Shown here: one piece after another, positions 19,443-27,535 of the stretch
How positions within the stretch are numbered: the stretch's first letter is position 1
Layout: the number at the start of each line of letters is the position of its first letter
DNA from: Lachnospiraceae bacterium
GTDB taxonomy: Bacteria; Bacillota; Clostridia; Lachnospirales; Lachnospiraceae
Direction of reading: 5' to 3'
Length of the DNA stretch: 55,676 bases
NCBI GenBank assembly: GCA_024687205.1
Contig: JAILES010000006.1
Location: 1-55,676 of the forward strand
Position numbers and translations under genes: made by a program
The notes under the pieces: generated by a model
The model's input: only the letters and a program-made list of their open reading frames with translations
Databases searched by the model: none
Told to the model about the DNA's origin: nothing

Positions 19443-20712
19443 TTATATTCTCCTTAAGATGATCTATAAACTGCTGTGCGGTCCGTCCCGAAAGACCGCT
19501 GTGTGAGAGTTCCCAGCTGTTTGCCAGCAGGTGGAGTTCTTCCTGAGGCATTTCTATGCCGGCCCGCGCCGCCAGTTCATCCACGATGTTAAAGAATACC
19601 TTCCTTGCAGGTGAGGGATAATATATCGTGACTCCGAATCTCGAATACAGGGATATCTTTTCCTGTACGGTCTCGTTCTTGTGTTTGTCGAGAGGACTTT
19701 CGGGTCTGTCGTCAAAACTCTCCTTCACCAGATGTCTTCTGTTGGATGTTGCATAGATCAGCACGTTCGAAGGCCTGCCGTCGAGACCGCCTTCTATTAC
19801 GGCTTTCAGATACTTATATTCCACCTCGAATTCCTCAAAGGACAGATCATCGAGATAAAGTATGAACCTGTAATTCCTGGTCCGCAGTTCATCTATCAGA
19901 TCCTTTATGAATCTGTACTGGTGCTTGTAGACTTCTATTATCCTGAGTCCCCTGTCATAATAGGCATTGAGTATCGCCCTTATGCTGGTGGACTTACCTG
20001 TTCCGGCTTCTCCGTAAAGTAGGCAGTTATTGGCTCCCGCTCCGCGTAAGAAGCTCTCGGTATTGGCGGTGAGCTGTGCCTTCTGGTCATCATAGCCCAC
20101 TAGCGTATCAAGGCTTACTTTCTCTATATTGTGGATCGCCGATATACTGGCCTCAGTTTCGCCCTTTAAGCGGAAGGCCTTATGCAATCCCAGATCGCCG
20201 ACACCGAATTCCCTGTAGAATTCTTCCAGCCTGTCTCTTAATGCCGTAGCGTCTCTTGCCTCCGCCAGTGATACCGCAAGGCTTCGAAGCTCCTCCACTA
20301 TCTCGGGATCATACCTGACCGACTCGGTCCCGCCGGGCGCATAGTCCTGCAGCAGGCTGAAAGCCGGCTGTCTGTACTCCTTTGCCATGGCATCCAGATC
20401 TATACGGTACAGTCTGTGGAAAGTCTCAAGATCCGTAAGTACCGCTTTTCTGAGTGTTCCGCTCTTTACTTCCCTGCGCTCCACCGAAAGGGTATAGGGA
20501 TTCACATCGTTTATCAGTGCATCCGTAAGCAGGCAGTGCCAGATATTTCCCGCATATCCGTTTCTGCTTGCCAGCTCAAAAACCTCCGATATCACCCTCT
20601 CGGCCGAAGGTGCTTTTTTATTCTCATCCCTTTTATACTCGGTATGAAGGAGAGTCCTCATACGGTTGATCGTATGGATCAGTTCCGTATTTCTGTAAAA
20701 TATCAGATCCAT
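19435..20712 (-). CDS. DUF815-type AAA+ ATPase
   Basis: A 425-residue protein with a central AAA+ core: Walker A LLYGEAGTGKSTSIRAIL about residues 235-252, Walker B FILYLDDLSF about 284-293, and a sensor-1 region IYATSNRRHL. The N-terminal half is helical and lacks known motifs. This matches the DUF815 family of AAA+ proteins, whose biochemical role is not established to my knowledge. It sits between chorismate mutase (1-bp gap) and ppx (8-bp overlap), so it is expressed with polyphosphate metabolism. Confidence 0.88.
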   Translation of the reverse strand: MDLIFYRNTELIHTINRMRTLLHTEYKRDENKKAPSAERVISEVFELASRNGYAGNIWHCLLTDALINDVNPYTLSVERREVKSGTLRKAVLTDLETFHRLYRIDLDAMAKEYRQPAFSLLQDYAPGGTESVRYDPEIVEELRSLAVSLAEARDATALRDRLEEFYREFGVGDLGLHKAFRLKGETEASISAIHNIEKVSLDTLVGYDDQKAQLTANTESFLRGAGANNCLLYGEAGTGKSTSIRAILNAYYDRGLRIIEVYKHQYRFIKDLIDELRTRNYRFILYLDDLSFEEFEVEYKYLKAVIEGGLDGRPSNVLIYATSNRRHLVKESFDDRPESPLDKHKNETVQEKISLYSRFGVTIYYPSPARKVFFNIVDELAARAGIEMPQEELHLLANSWELSHSGLSGRTAQQFIDHLKENING

Positions 20713-20713
20713 T

Positions 20714-20992
20714 TTATTTGTTCTCCGTCATAATGATATATTGTGCTTCGCGGCTGTAATTGAGGATATGCTCGTAGATATCCGCGACATATTTTTTTGC
20801 CAGTTCATCTTCCGCCATGGCCGTGAGAGTTCCTATCTTCTCCTCTTCCCTGGCTTTGTCATATACTTTTTTTCCGCTTATCTTTTTGTATTCGCCCACT
20901 TCCCCGGAAAGTTTAAGGCGTTCAAGCATCAGCTTCACTATCTCGCTGTCGATCTTATCAAGTTCTGCTCTTATCTCTGTCAGGTCTTTCAT
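20714..20992 (-). CDS. Chorismate mutase, AroQ type (stand-alone)
   Basis: A 92-residue all-helical protein beginning MKDLTEIRAELDKIDSEIVK with the AroQ pattern: the Arg in EIRAELDKID, the Leu-rich helix LMLERLKLSGEVGEYK and the KVYDKAREEE segment that supplies active-site residues. It would rearrange chorismate to prephenate for Phe/Tyr synthesis. A free-standing AroQ at the head of a polyphosphate operon, with no other aromatic gene nearby, is unusual. A good promoter lies just upstream. Confidence 0.88.
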   Translation of the reverse strand: MKDLTEIRAELDKIDSEIVKLMLERLKLSGEVGEYKKISGKKVYDKAREEEKIGTLTAMAEDELAKKYVADIYEHILNYSREAQYIIMTENK

Positions 20993-21029
20993 CTTTATCT
21001 GCTCCGTTCTTTGTCATTTATATAGGATT

Positions 21030-21058
21030 ATTTTACATATTCGCAGATTCTTTTTCAA
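21030..21058 (-). promoter_or_regulatory. Promoter of the chorismate mutase-polyphosphate operon
   Basis: On the minus strand TTGAAA (21058-21053) is 17 bp from TAAAAT (21035-21030), 38 bp before the ATG at 20992. Confidence 0.75.
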
Positions 21059-21065
21059 TCTCTGA

Positions 21066-21114
21066 TTGTTTTTTTTTGTGAACTGTGATAACATCGAAAA
21101 AGCGATGTGTTATC
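21066..21114 (+). promoter_or_regulatory. Promoter with overlapping inverted repeat before the nitroreductase gene
   Basis: TTGTTT (21066-21071) is 17 bp from TAACAT (21089-21094), with an extended TGA. GATAACATCG (21087-21096) faces CGATGTGTTATC (21103-21114) as an inverted repeat with a 2-base bulge, covering the -10 and start region just before AAAGGAGG. This is the place for a repressor operator; no regulator gene is adjacent. Confidence 0.45.
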
Positions 21115-21130
21115 AAAGGAGGAAACATTT

Positions 21131-21673
21131 ATGGATGTAAAAGAATGCATACTCGGACGACGCAGCATCAGGAAATACAGCGACAAAGCTGTAGACGATG
21201 AGATCATCAGACAGATCGTGGAAGAGGCTTCATTTTCTCCCAGCTGGAAACACACACAGATAACCAGATACATTGCCGTTAAAGATCCTGAAGTAAAGAA
21301 CAGGATAGCCAAAGAGGGTACCACCATCTGGCCAGGCAACGGCGCCATCATCGAGCAGGCTCCCGTACTTGTGGCCATCACAATGATCAAGGGACGCTCG
21401 GGATATGAGAGAGACGGTTCCTTCTCTACCGAAAGAGAAGACAGATGGCAGTTCTTCGACACGGGTATCGCTTCACAGACTTTCTGCCTTGCAGCTCATG
21501 AACACGGTCTCGGTACCGTGATCCTTGGCCTTTTTGATATCGATACCGTCAAAACCATACTTGATATCCCGGAAGACAGAGATCTCGTAGCTCTTATCCC
21601 TCTCGGATATCCCGCTGAAGAGCCCGCCGCTCCCAGACGTAAAGAAGTATCGGAACTTTTAAATATCGTATAA
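21131..21673 (+). CDS. Nitroreductase family protein
   Basis: A 180-residue FMN-dependent oxidoreductase. The N-terminal RRSIRKYSDKAVDDE is the family hallmark (Arg/Ser/Arg contacts to FMN phosphate), and the C-terminal LIPLGYPAEEP is the usual closing motif. Such dimeric enzymes reduce nitro compounds, quinones or flavins with NAD(P)H; the physiological substrate is not known. The ATG at 21131 follows AAAGGAGGAAACATTT; the open frame starts 24 bp earlier, but that would place the ribosome site inside the gene. A hairpin terminator follows at once. Confidence 0.92.
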   Translation: MDVKECILGRRSIRKYSDKAVDDEIIRQIVEEASFSPSWKHTQITRYIAVKDPEVKNRIAKEGTTIWPGNGAIIEQAPVLVAITMIKGRSGYERDGSFSTEREDRWQFFDTGIASQTFCLAAHEHGLGTVILGLFDIDTVKTILDIPEDRDLVALIPLGYPAEEPAAPRRKEVSELLNIV

Positions 21674-21678
21674 CATTT

Positions 21679-21704
21679 AGAGGAGATTTATTCTCCTCTT
21701 TTTT
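21679..21704 (+). terminator. Intrinsic terminator directly before pyrB (possible attenuator)
   Basis: AGAGGAGA (21679-21686) pairs with TCTCCTCT (21692-21699), followed by six T residues. It ends only 2 bases before the pyrB ribosome site GGAGG (21707-21711), leaving no room for a separate promoter downstream. The CTCC strand of the stem could also pair with that ribosome site. Confidence 0.8.
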
Positions 21705-21716
21705 ATGGAGGTTAAT

Positions 21717-22628
21717 ATGAGACACTTGATGAATCCAATGGACTTTTCCGTAGAAGAGCTTGACCGGCTTTTTGATCTGGCTGCGGACATCGAGAAGAAT
21801 CCAGAAAAGTATGCCCACAAATGCACAGGCAAAAAGCTGGCCACCTGCTTCTACGAGCCCAGCACCAGGACCAGGCTCAGTTTTGAGACCGCGATGCTGA
21901 ACCTCGGCGGCTCCGTCATCGGCTTCTCCGATGCAGGCTCTTCCTCGGCAAGCAAAGGCGAGAGCGTATCGGATACGATCCGCGTGATATCCTGCTTTGC
22001 GGATATCTGCGCCATGCGCCATCCCAAAGAAGGCGCGCCGATGGTTGCCGCCTCACATTCTACTATCCCGGTCATCAATGCGGGGGACGGCGGACATCAG
22101 CATCCCACCCAGACACTTACGGATCTGCTGACCATCCGCTCACTTAAAGGACGGCTGGACAACTTCACCATCGGCATCTGCGGCGACCTGAAATTCGGCC
22201 GCACCGTACACTCACTTGTAAATGCCCTGTCCCGCTACTCGGGGATCAGATTCGTCTTCATCTCTCCCGAAGAGCTCCGCATTCCCGGCTACTTAAGGGA
22301 AAAGCTCTGGGACAATGCACTGACCTTTGAAGAAGTGATCCGCCTCGAAGACGTGATGGGCAAGCTGGATCTTCTGTATATGACAAGAGTACAGCGTGAA
22401 CGTTTCTTCAACGAAGAAGATTATGTACGACTCAAAGATTTCTATATACTGAACAAAGACAAGATGGCCCTTGCCAAACCGGACTGCCTGATACTCCACC
22501 CGCTTCCCAGGGTAAACGAGATAAGCGTGGAAGTTGATAAAGATCCCCGCGCCGTTTACTTCAAGCAGGTACAGTACGGCGTATACGTGCGCATGGCCCT
22601 GATCCTCACCCTGTTAGACCTTGCCTAA
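21717..22628 (+). CDS. pyrB: Aspartate carbamoyltransferase catalytic subunit
   Basis: A 303-residue protein with the carbamoyl-phosphate loop [13 protein letters not shown] near residue 50, [12 protein letters not shown] near 130 and [11 protein letters not shown] near 260. It condenses carbamoyl phosphate and aspartate in the second step of pyrimidine synthesis. The ATG at 21717 is chosen because GGAGG lies 5 bases upstream; the longer frame's ATG at 21705 overlaps that site. It is followed by pyrI, so the enzyme should be the allosteric dodecamer type. Confidence 0.97.
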   Translation: MRHLMNPMDFSVEELDRLFDLAADIEKNPEKYAHKCTGKKLATCFYEPSTRTRLSFETAMLNLGGSVIGFSDAGSSSASKGESVSDTIRVISCFADICAMRHPKEGAPMVAASHSTIPVINAGDGGHQHPTQTLTDLLTIRSLKGRLDNFTIGICGDLKFGRTVHSLVNALSRYSGIRFVFISPEELRIPGYLREKLWDNALTFEEVIRLEDVMGKLDLLYMTRVQRERFFNEEDYVRLKDFYILNKDKMALAKPDCLILHPLPRVNEISVEVDKDPRAVYFKQVQYGVYVRMALILTLLDLA

Positions 22629-22630
22629 TA

Positions 22631-22671
22631 GGCTGGGAGAAGCTGTCAGCCGCCGGCTGACTGATGAGGGG
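22631..22671. repeat. Palindromic intergenic repeat, copy 1 (shortened)
   Basis: Contains GGGAGAAGCTGTCAGC, a short loop, then GGCTGACTGATGAGGGG. Same family as 42091-42132 and 54468-54519 but lacking most of the first hairpin. Here it lies between pyrB and pyrI, which are read in the opposite direction relative to the genes at the other two copies. Confidence 0.8.
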
Positions 22672-22693
22672 CATAAAAAAAAGGAGAACACAT

Positions 22694-23125
22694 ATGTTAA
22701 ACGTAGGAAAAATCGAAGAAGGTTTTGTACTTGACCATATCCCCGCAGGAAAGAGCATGTCCATCTATTATCATCTCGGACTTGATAAACTTGACTGCAC
22801 CGTAGCCATCATCAAAAACGCAAAGAGCAATGTGATGGGAAAGAAAGACATCATAAAGGTGGAGTGTGATATCAACACCCTCGATATGGACGTTCTCGCT
22901 GTCATAGACCACACCATAACAGTGAACGTGATAAAAGATGCCGTGATAGTCGAAAAGAAGCAGCTGACGCTGCCTCTCGAGATCACCGGTATCATGAAGT
23001 GTCACAATCCCCGCTGCATCACTTCCATCGAACAGGAACTGCCCCATATCTTCTATCTGGCAGATGCGGACCGTGAACTTTACCGCTGCAGATACTGTGA
23101 CGAAAAAAATACGGAGAGGTTTTAA
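22694..23125 (+). CDS. pyrI: Aspartate carbamoyltransferase regulatory subunit
   Basis: A 143-residue protein. The N-terminal part (MLNVGKIEEGFVLDHIPAGK) is the nucleotide-binding domain and the C-terminal part carries four zinc-binding cysteines as CHNPRC and CRYC. PyrI binds CTP/ATP and links PyrB trimers, so end-product feedback is likely. The start at 22694 follows AAAAGGAGAACACAT; an upstream in-frame ATG at 22664 lies in the repeat. The stop codon is inside the terminator hairpin. Confidence 0.96.
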   Translation: MLNVGKIEEGFVLDHIPAGKSMSIYYHLGLDKLDCTVAIIKNAKSNVMGKKDIIKVECDINTLDMDVLAVIDHTITVNVIKDAVIVEKKQLTLPLEITGIMKCHNPRCITSIEQELPHIFYLADADRELYRCRYCDEKNTERF

Positions 23126-23140
23126 CCTCTCCGTTCTTTT
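23111..23140. terminator. Terminator of pyrBI, overlapping the pyrI stop; probably bidirectional
   Basis: ACGGAGAGGT (23111-23120) pairs with ACCTCTCCGT (23125-23134) around TTTA, followed by TTCTTTT. The A-run before it serves the converging CobW gene. Confidence 0.9.
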
Positions 23141-23141
23141 A

Positions 23142-24074
23142 TCAGTTGAAGCCTATTATCTCATTGCGGGGCTTGCCGCATTTTTCGGCTTTTTCCGCCG
23201 TGAAGACCGGTCCCTCTCCGTTATAGCCTTTGAAATATTCCTTAGCTATCTTGCCTTCGACTTTAACCCAGTCTTTTTCATTTAAGCTATCGGCACCGTC
23301 CCATTTGCAGGCATATCCCAGGAAGGTCATATCCTCCGCACAGCAGGTCATTGCCATGCGTCCCGGCACAAAATATCCTTTTGGGAATCCGGGGGGCTTC
23401 ATTACCATACCCACAAAGCTTATGGTCTTGCCCTCATATCTTTCAATGTGATCCATCACGTCTATGTACCAGATGCCGAAGTTATTGTCGTCCAGATCTA
23501 TGCGGTCCGCCTTCAGATCAAAGGGCAGGTCCTCCTCAAAGATCTCGTTGATCTCACCCTGTGCATTCTCGAATATCACATCGGCATTTGCATTGACCGC
23601 CTTGATATTTCTTCTGTAGCTGCCGAGCTCTTCCATCACCGTATCGCAGCGGTTGAAGATGATGAGTTCCGATTTCCTTATCATCTCCGCCACCATGGAT
23701 TTCATATTGCTGTAATAGGTCGGGAAGGTCGATGCATCAACGCAGGTGATCTGCTGCTCGATATTCCAGTGGAAAGGCAGGCTTAAGCCTTTCATGTTCC
23801 ACATGCCGTTATACTCTATGATGATGCGCTCGGGCTGGTACTTTTTCTCAAGAGTCAGGAGATTGGCCGGAGTAAACTCCGCCTCATCCTCCAGCGTATG
23901 CACTATCGTCTTTGAAGCATTGAGTACTTTTTCGCTGTATTCTTCTTCACCCTCTTCGCAAAGGATAAGAAGTGTGGTGCCCTTTATCTGAAAGTACGCC
24001 TGCTGCAGTGTGAACCTGATAAAGCTGGTCTTGCCGCTGTCTAAAAATCCGTTTATCAGATATACCGGTTTCAT
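23142..24074 (-). CDS. CobW-type GTPase with a C-terminal TIGR03943-like domain
   Basis: A 310-residue protein. Residues 1-180 are a CobW/COG0523-like P-loop GTPase with NGFLDSGKTSF (Walker A, 8-18) but without the CxCC metal-binding motif typical of that family. The C-terminal part (about 205-310) has GKTISFVGMVMKPPGF and PGRMAMTCCAEDMTFLGYAC, resembling the soluble domain of TIGR03943/DUF1980 proteins, which are usually encoded next to a permease in metal-handling loci. This reads as a fusion. Its start overlaps the stop of the His-rich CobW gene by 4 bp, so the two GTPases are probably made together and may act as partners in metal delivery. Confidence 0.75.
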   Translation of the reverse strand: MKPVYLINGFLDSGKTSFIRFTLQQAYFQIKGTTLLILCEEGEEEYSEKVLNASKTIVHTLEDEAEFTPANLLTLEKKYQPERIIIEYNGMWNMKGLSLPFHWNIEQQITCVDASTFPTYYSNMKSMVAEMIRKSELIIFNRCDTVMEELGSYRRNIKAVNANADVIFENAQGEINEIFEEDLPFDLKADRIDLDDNNFGIWYIDVMDHIERYEGKTISFVGMVMKPPGFPKGYFVPGRMAMTCCAEDMTFLGYACKWDGADSLNEKDWVKVEGKIAKEYFKGYNGEGPVFTAEKAEKCGKPRNEIIGFN

Positions 24075-25195
24075 TTCTTAAACAACTCCTCCAACTCTTC
24101 CTCATTAAGCTTGGAGCCTATGACGCAGAACTTGCCTGTTACTTCGGGCTCGCCGTCGCGCACATTGCTCTCTCCGGGAACATAGTCAAAATATATCCAT
24201 CCGCCTTCTTCGTTCTCCACCATGCCCTTTGCACGGAGTACGGTTCCGTAGGTGACCGCATCAAGAAGGGCGGAAAGCTTATCCTCGATCTCTGCCTTGG
24301 TATACTTCGCAGGTGTTTCCATTCCCCAGCTGCCGAATACCTCATCTGCATGATGGTGATGGTGATGATGCTCATGGTCATGATCGTGATGATGATGGCA
24401 CTCGCACTCCGGATCATCGCATTCCTCACCGTCATGGTGATGATGATGGTGATGCTCGTGATCGTGGTCATGATCGTCATCGTCGTGATCGTGATGATGA
24501 TGGCACTCGCACTCCGGATCATCGCACTCTTCACCGTCATGGTGATGATGGTGATGCTCATGCTCCTCGATGACTTCTTTAAGAAGTGTTTCCATCAGAT
24601 CCACGCCGTCGATGGTCTCTTTTATCGACTCACCTTTAAGCTGCTCCCAGGGCGTGGTTATTATCGTCGCCTTGCTGTTGAGCCCCTTAAGTATATCAAC
24701 CGCCGTCTTCAGTTTATCTTCGCTTATATCGCCGGTACGGCTTAATATGATGGTACCTGCGTTTTCCACCTGGTTGTTGAAGAATTCTCCGAAGTTCTTC
24801 ACATACAGTTTTGCCTTCTTTGCATCTACAACCGTAGTAGCGCTGTTAAGTACCACCTCATCTCCGAGCTCCGCTTTCTCTACCGCCCTTACGACATCGG
24901 AAAGCTTGCCTACGCCCGAAGGCTCTATTACTATACGGTCGGGATGATATTTCTCCATCACTTCCTTAAGCGCGGTTCCGAAATCTCCCACGAGGGAACA
25001 GCAGATACAGCCGGAATTCATCTCCGTTATCTCGATCCCGGCATCCTTGAGAAAGCCGCCGTCTATACCTATCTCGCCGAATTCGTTCTCTATGAGCACT
25101 ACCTGCTCACCTGTCCATGCTTCCTTAAGCATCTTCTTTATGAGAGTGGTCTTGCCCGCTCCCAGAAAGCCGGATACAACATCTATCCTGGTCAT
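24071..25195 (-). CDS. CobW/COG0523 GTPase with large His-rich metal-binding region
   Basis: A 374-residue putative metal chaperone. It has Walker A GFLGAGKTT (9-17), the COG0523 metal motif Cys63-Ile-Cys65-Cys66, and a CobW C-terminal domain. Between the domains (about 212-290) is a striking metal-binding stretch: runs of six or seven His, mixed His/Asp, and two copies of DGEECDDPECEC. The family moves Zn, Co or Ni to client proteins using GTP; the His/Cys content suggests zinc or nickel storage, but the metal is not determined. It is downstream of radA and a SEC-C protein, another zinc-binding type. No Zur-like box was recognised. Confidence 0.9.
   Translation of the reverse strand: MTRIDVVSGFLGAGKTTLIKKMLKEAWTGEQVVLIENEFGEIGIDGGFLKDAGIEITEMNSGCICCSLVGDFGTALKEVMEKYHPDRIVIEPSGVGKLSDVVRAVEKAELGDEVVLNSATTVVDAKKAKLYVKNFGEFFNNQVENAGTIILSRTGDISEDKLKTAVDILKGLNSKATIITTPWEQLKGESIKETIDGVDLMETLLKEVIEEHEHHHHHHDGEECDDPECECHHHHDHDDDDHDHDHEHHHHHHHDGEECDDPECECHHHHDHDHEHHHHHHHADEVFGSWGMETPAKYTKAEIEDKLSALLDAVTYGTVLRAKGMVENEEGGWIYFDYVPGESNVRDGEPEVTGKFCVIGSKLNEEELEELFKK
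24382..24558. repeat. Tandem 105-bp repeat coding for the His-rich region
   Basis: Two nearly identical stretches of about 70 bp (24382-24453 and 24487-24558) are offset by 105 bp, i.e. 35 codons, preserving frame. They encode the His-run/DGEECDDPECEC unit. The surrounding GATGGT-rich DNA would be prone to slippage. Confidence 0.8.
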
Positions 25196-25212
25196 CTCAA
25201 AACGCCTCCTTA

Positions 25213-25725
25213 TCAGCCTGCCTTACCGCAGCACTTCTTATACTTTTTACCGCTTCCGCAGGGGCAGGGATCGTTGGGATAGATCTTTACTCCCTCGTTC
25301 CTTACCGTACCGCGCTGTCTTGCCTCTTTATAGAGAGCTTCTCTCTTCTCATCGTCAAAGATGCTCTTCCACTCTTCCAGATTGTAGAGCCAGTCAGCCT
25401 TTGCATCCACCATGTTCATATACAGTTTCTCAAGGTCGTAATTGAGGTTGACTACGGTATCCTCCTCCATCTCTTCGATGGGATTGGCTTCCTTTAAGCT
25501 CTCATTGATACCATCCAGGAAACCTGTCATGTACATGATGGACAGCTGATACTTTTCAGCCAGTTCCCTGACGGTACCGCTTATCTCCTCTCCGGGATTC
25601 TTCAGCAGCTCGGAATAAACCCTCTTCTCCTGAAGGAAATAATCATCCCAGAGTTTCCTTAAGGTATTCTGGTCATTAGCCGTTGTGTCATAAGCCATTT
25701 TCTGCCATTGTTTAAGTAGTGCCAT
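25213..25725 (-). CDS. SEC-C motif protein of unknown function
   Basis: A 170-residue soluble protein. The body is helical with no motif I know; the C-terminus is a SEC-C zinc motif, [18 protein letters not shown] (about residues 151-168), the same small Cys-rich fold found at the end of SecA, where it binds zinc and SecB or ribosomes. There is no translocase domain, so it is not SecA. It lies 28 bp after radA and 17 bp before the His-rich CobW gene, inside the clpC-radA operon. Confidence 0.85.
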   Translation of the reverse strand: MALLKQWQKMAYDTTANDQNTLRKLWDDYFLQEKRVYSELLKNPGEEISGTVRELAEKYQLSIMYMTGFLDGINESLKEANPIEEMEEDTVVNLNYDLEKLYMNMVDAKADWLYNLEEWKSIFDDEKREALYKEARQRGTVRNEGVKIYPNDPCPCGSGKKYKKCCGKAG

Positions 25726-25753
25726 TTTCTTACATCTCCTTTTATCTGAAATC

Positions 25754-27124
25754 TTAATTTTTTATCAAATCTATCGCATCCCTGACGGTCTCTGCCGCTA
25801 TGATCTTGATACCCTTTACATCCTTAAGCCTTGCGGCATTCACCTTGGGTATTATGCAGCTTTCATATCCGAGTTTTGCGGCTTCCGCCACTCTTAACTC
25901 GATCTGGCTCACTCCCCTTACTTCACCGGAAAGCCCTATCTCACCTATGGCCAAAAGCCTGTCATTCACCGGCTTGTTTAAGAAACTGGAGATCACTGCC
26001 ATGGCTATCGCCAGATCCACTGCGGGTTCGACTATCTTCATGCCTCCGGCTACGTTCACGTATGCATCGCAGTTACCCAGATGCATGCCTATACGCTTTT
26101 CAAGTACTGCCATCAGCAGGTTCAGTCTGTTCAGATCCGCCCCCGTAGCCTGCCTTCTCGGTATGCCGAAGGAAGTGGATGCTACCAGTGCCTGTATCTC
26201 AAGGAGTATCGGTCTGGAGCCTTCCATCATGCAGGCCGTGACTGTTCCGCTGGCATCCCTGACCCTTCCGTCCAGAAGGTATTCCGAGGGATTCTTTACT
26301 TCCCGGAGTCCTTCGGCTTCCATCTCGAAAACGCCTATTTCGTTGGTGGAACCGAAGCGGTTCTTCACTCCTCTTAATACTCTGTAAGAACCGTGCCTGT
26401 CGCCTTCAAAGTAAAGCACCGTATCCACCATGTGTTCCAGCATTCTCGGGCCTGCAACCGTTCCTTCCTTGGTCACATGGCCTACAATGAATACCGCGAT
26501 GTTCTCGGTCTTGGCCAGCTGCAGCAGTACCGCAGTCGATTCCCTTACCTGGGATATGGAGCCCGGAGTGCCGCTTACTTCCTCATTGAACATGGTCTGG
26601 ATGGAATCTATCACAGCCACATCAGGCTTTTCTTTCTTAAGTACCTTACTTATTTCGTCAAGGTCCGTCTCGCATAAGAGCAGCAGCGAATCGTTGAAGC
26701 CGCCGAGTCTGTCAGCTCTCATCCTTATCTGCCTTACCGATTCCTCACCCGAGATATAGAGCAGTTTTTTTCCTCCAAGCGCCAGCTCCCTGCAGGTCTG
26801 CAGCAGCAGCGTGGACTTGCCTATGCCCGGATCACCGCCGACCAGTATCAGAGAACCCGGAACTATGCCGCCTCCCAGTACACGGTCCAGCTCGCCTATG
26901 CCGGTGGGCATCCTGTCTTCTTCGTTCAGTTCGATTTCACTCAGCTTAACGGGAGAAACAGGCTCGTGAGCCGTATGCGTTTTTCTCGTATTCCCGCCTT
27001 CTTTTATCTCCTGCTCAGTCATGGTATTCCACGCGTGGCATGCGGGACACTGTCCGGACCACTTGGCGGATTCATGCCCGCACTCCCTGCAGAAGAAGAC
27101 GGTCTTAACTTTTGCTTTTGCCAT
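25754..27124 (-). CDS. radA: DNA repair protein RadA (Sms)
   Basis: A 456-residue protein with a C4 zinc finger ([20 protein letters not shown], 11-30), a RecA-like ATPase core with Walker [13 protein letters not shown] near 98, the RadA-specific KNRFG motif, and a C-terminal Lon-protease-like domain. RadA helps branch migration in recombination and repair. It abuts the stop of the upstream gene with no spacing. The clpC-radA neighbourhood is common in Firmicutes. Confidence 0.97.
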   Translation of the reverse strand: MAKAKVKTVFFCRECGHESAKWSGQCPACHAWNTMTEQEIKEGGNTRKTHTAHEPVSPVKLSEIELNEEDRMPTGIGELDRVLGGGIVPGSLILVGGDPGIGKSTLLLQTCRELALGGKKLLYISGEESVRQIRMRADRLGGFNDSLLLLCETDLDEISKVLKKEKPDVAVIDSIQTMFNEEVSGTPGSISQVRESTAVLLQLAKTENIAVFIVGHVTKEGTVAGPRMLEHMVDTVLYFEGDRHGSYRVLRGVKNRFGSTNEIGVFEMEAEGLREVKNPSEYLLDGRVRDASGTVTACMMEGSRPILLEIQALVASTSFGIPRRQATGADLNRLNLLMAVLEKRIGMHLGNCDAYVNVAGGMKIVEPAVDLAIAMAVISSFLNKPVNDRLLAIGEIGLSGEVRGVSQIELRVAEAAKLGYESCIIPKVNAARLKDVKGIKIIAAETVRDAIDLIKN

Positions 27125-27535
27125 TTATTTCTTTATTTCCACCTTTACGGCATCCTTGCCGGCCAGTTCCACACCGAAGCTGAGCTTGCCGCCCAGATTG
27201 GTCTTCATCATTCCTATCTCCTCGCCTCCGGCCGTTACCCTGTAACCGGTATCTTCGGCAAGACCTACGGTTATCTGAGCATCCTCGGGACCTTCCACCA
27301 TAAAGGATACACCGTTCTCATCCTCGATGAATTCCGTAACGGCAGTACCCGGTACTGACTCATACAGCACCATCCCGTTCTTCTCAAGTCTGGTTATCTC
27401 GTTAAAGGTCTTGACCTTTAAGATATCCCCTTTATGCTTGAAATCATCGAGCTTTGACTTCTGCGAAAGGCTGTAATCCCCGAAACTTAAACTGCCGTTT
27501 TCCTCCGCGCGGAGCAACTCACTGACAACTGCCAT
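27125..27535 (-). CDS. Unknown protein encoded between clpC and radA
   Basis: A 136-residue protein (MAVVSELLRAEENGSLSFGDY...) that appears beta-rich, ending VELAGKDAVKVEIKK. It has no signal peptide, no membrane segment and no catalytic motif I recognise. I recall similar clostridial proteins being labelled endosialidase, which nothing in this short sequence supports. The ATG at 27535 is chosen for the GGAGG eight bases upstream; it overlaps the end of clpC by 17 bp. Its fixed place between clpC and radA suggests a link to proteostasis or repair, but that is inference. Confidence 0.75.
   Translation of the reverse strand: MAVVSELLRAEENGSLSFGDYSLSQKSKLDDFKHKGDILKVKTFNEITRLEKNGMVLYESVPGTAVTEFIEDENGVSFMVEGPEDAQITVGLAEDTGYRVTAGGEEIGMMKTNLGGKLSFGVELAGKDAVKVEIKK

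Noticed and set aside
24313..24745. Open frames opposite the His-rich CobW gene, including Met/Val/Ile- and Asp/His-rich ones
   Set aside because: They are shadows of the GATGGT-type repeat on the other strand, with low-complexity products and no start context.
27125..27535. Calling the protein between clpC and radA an endosialidase
   Set aside because: The protein is 136 residues with no sialidase motif.
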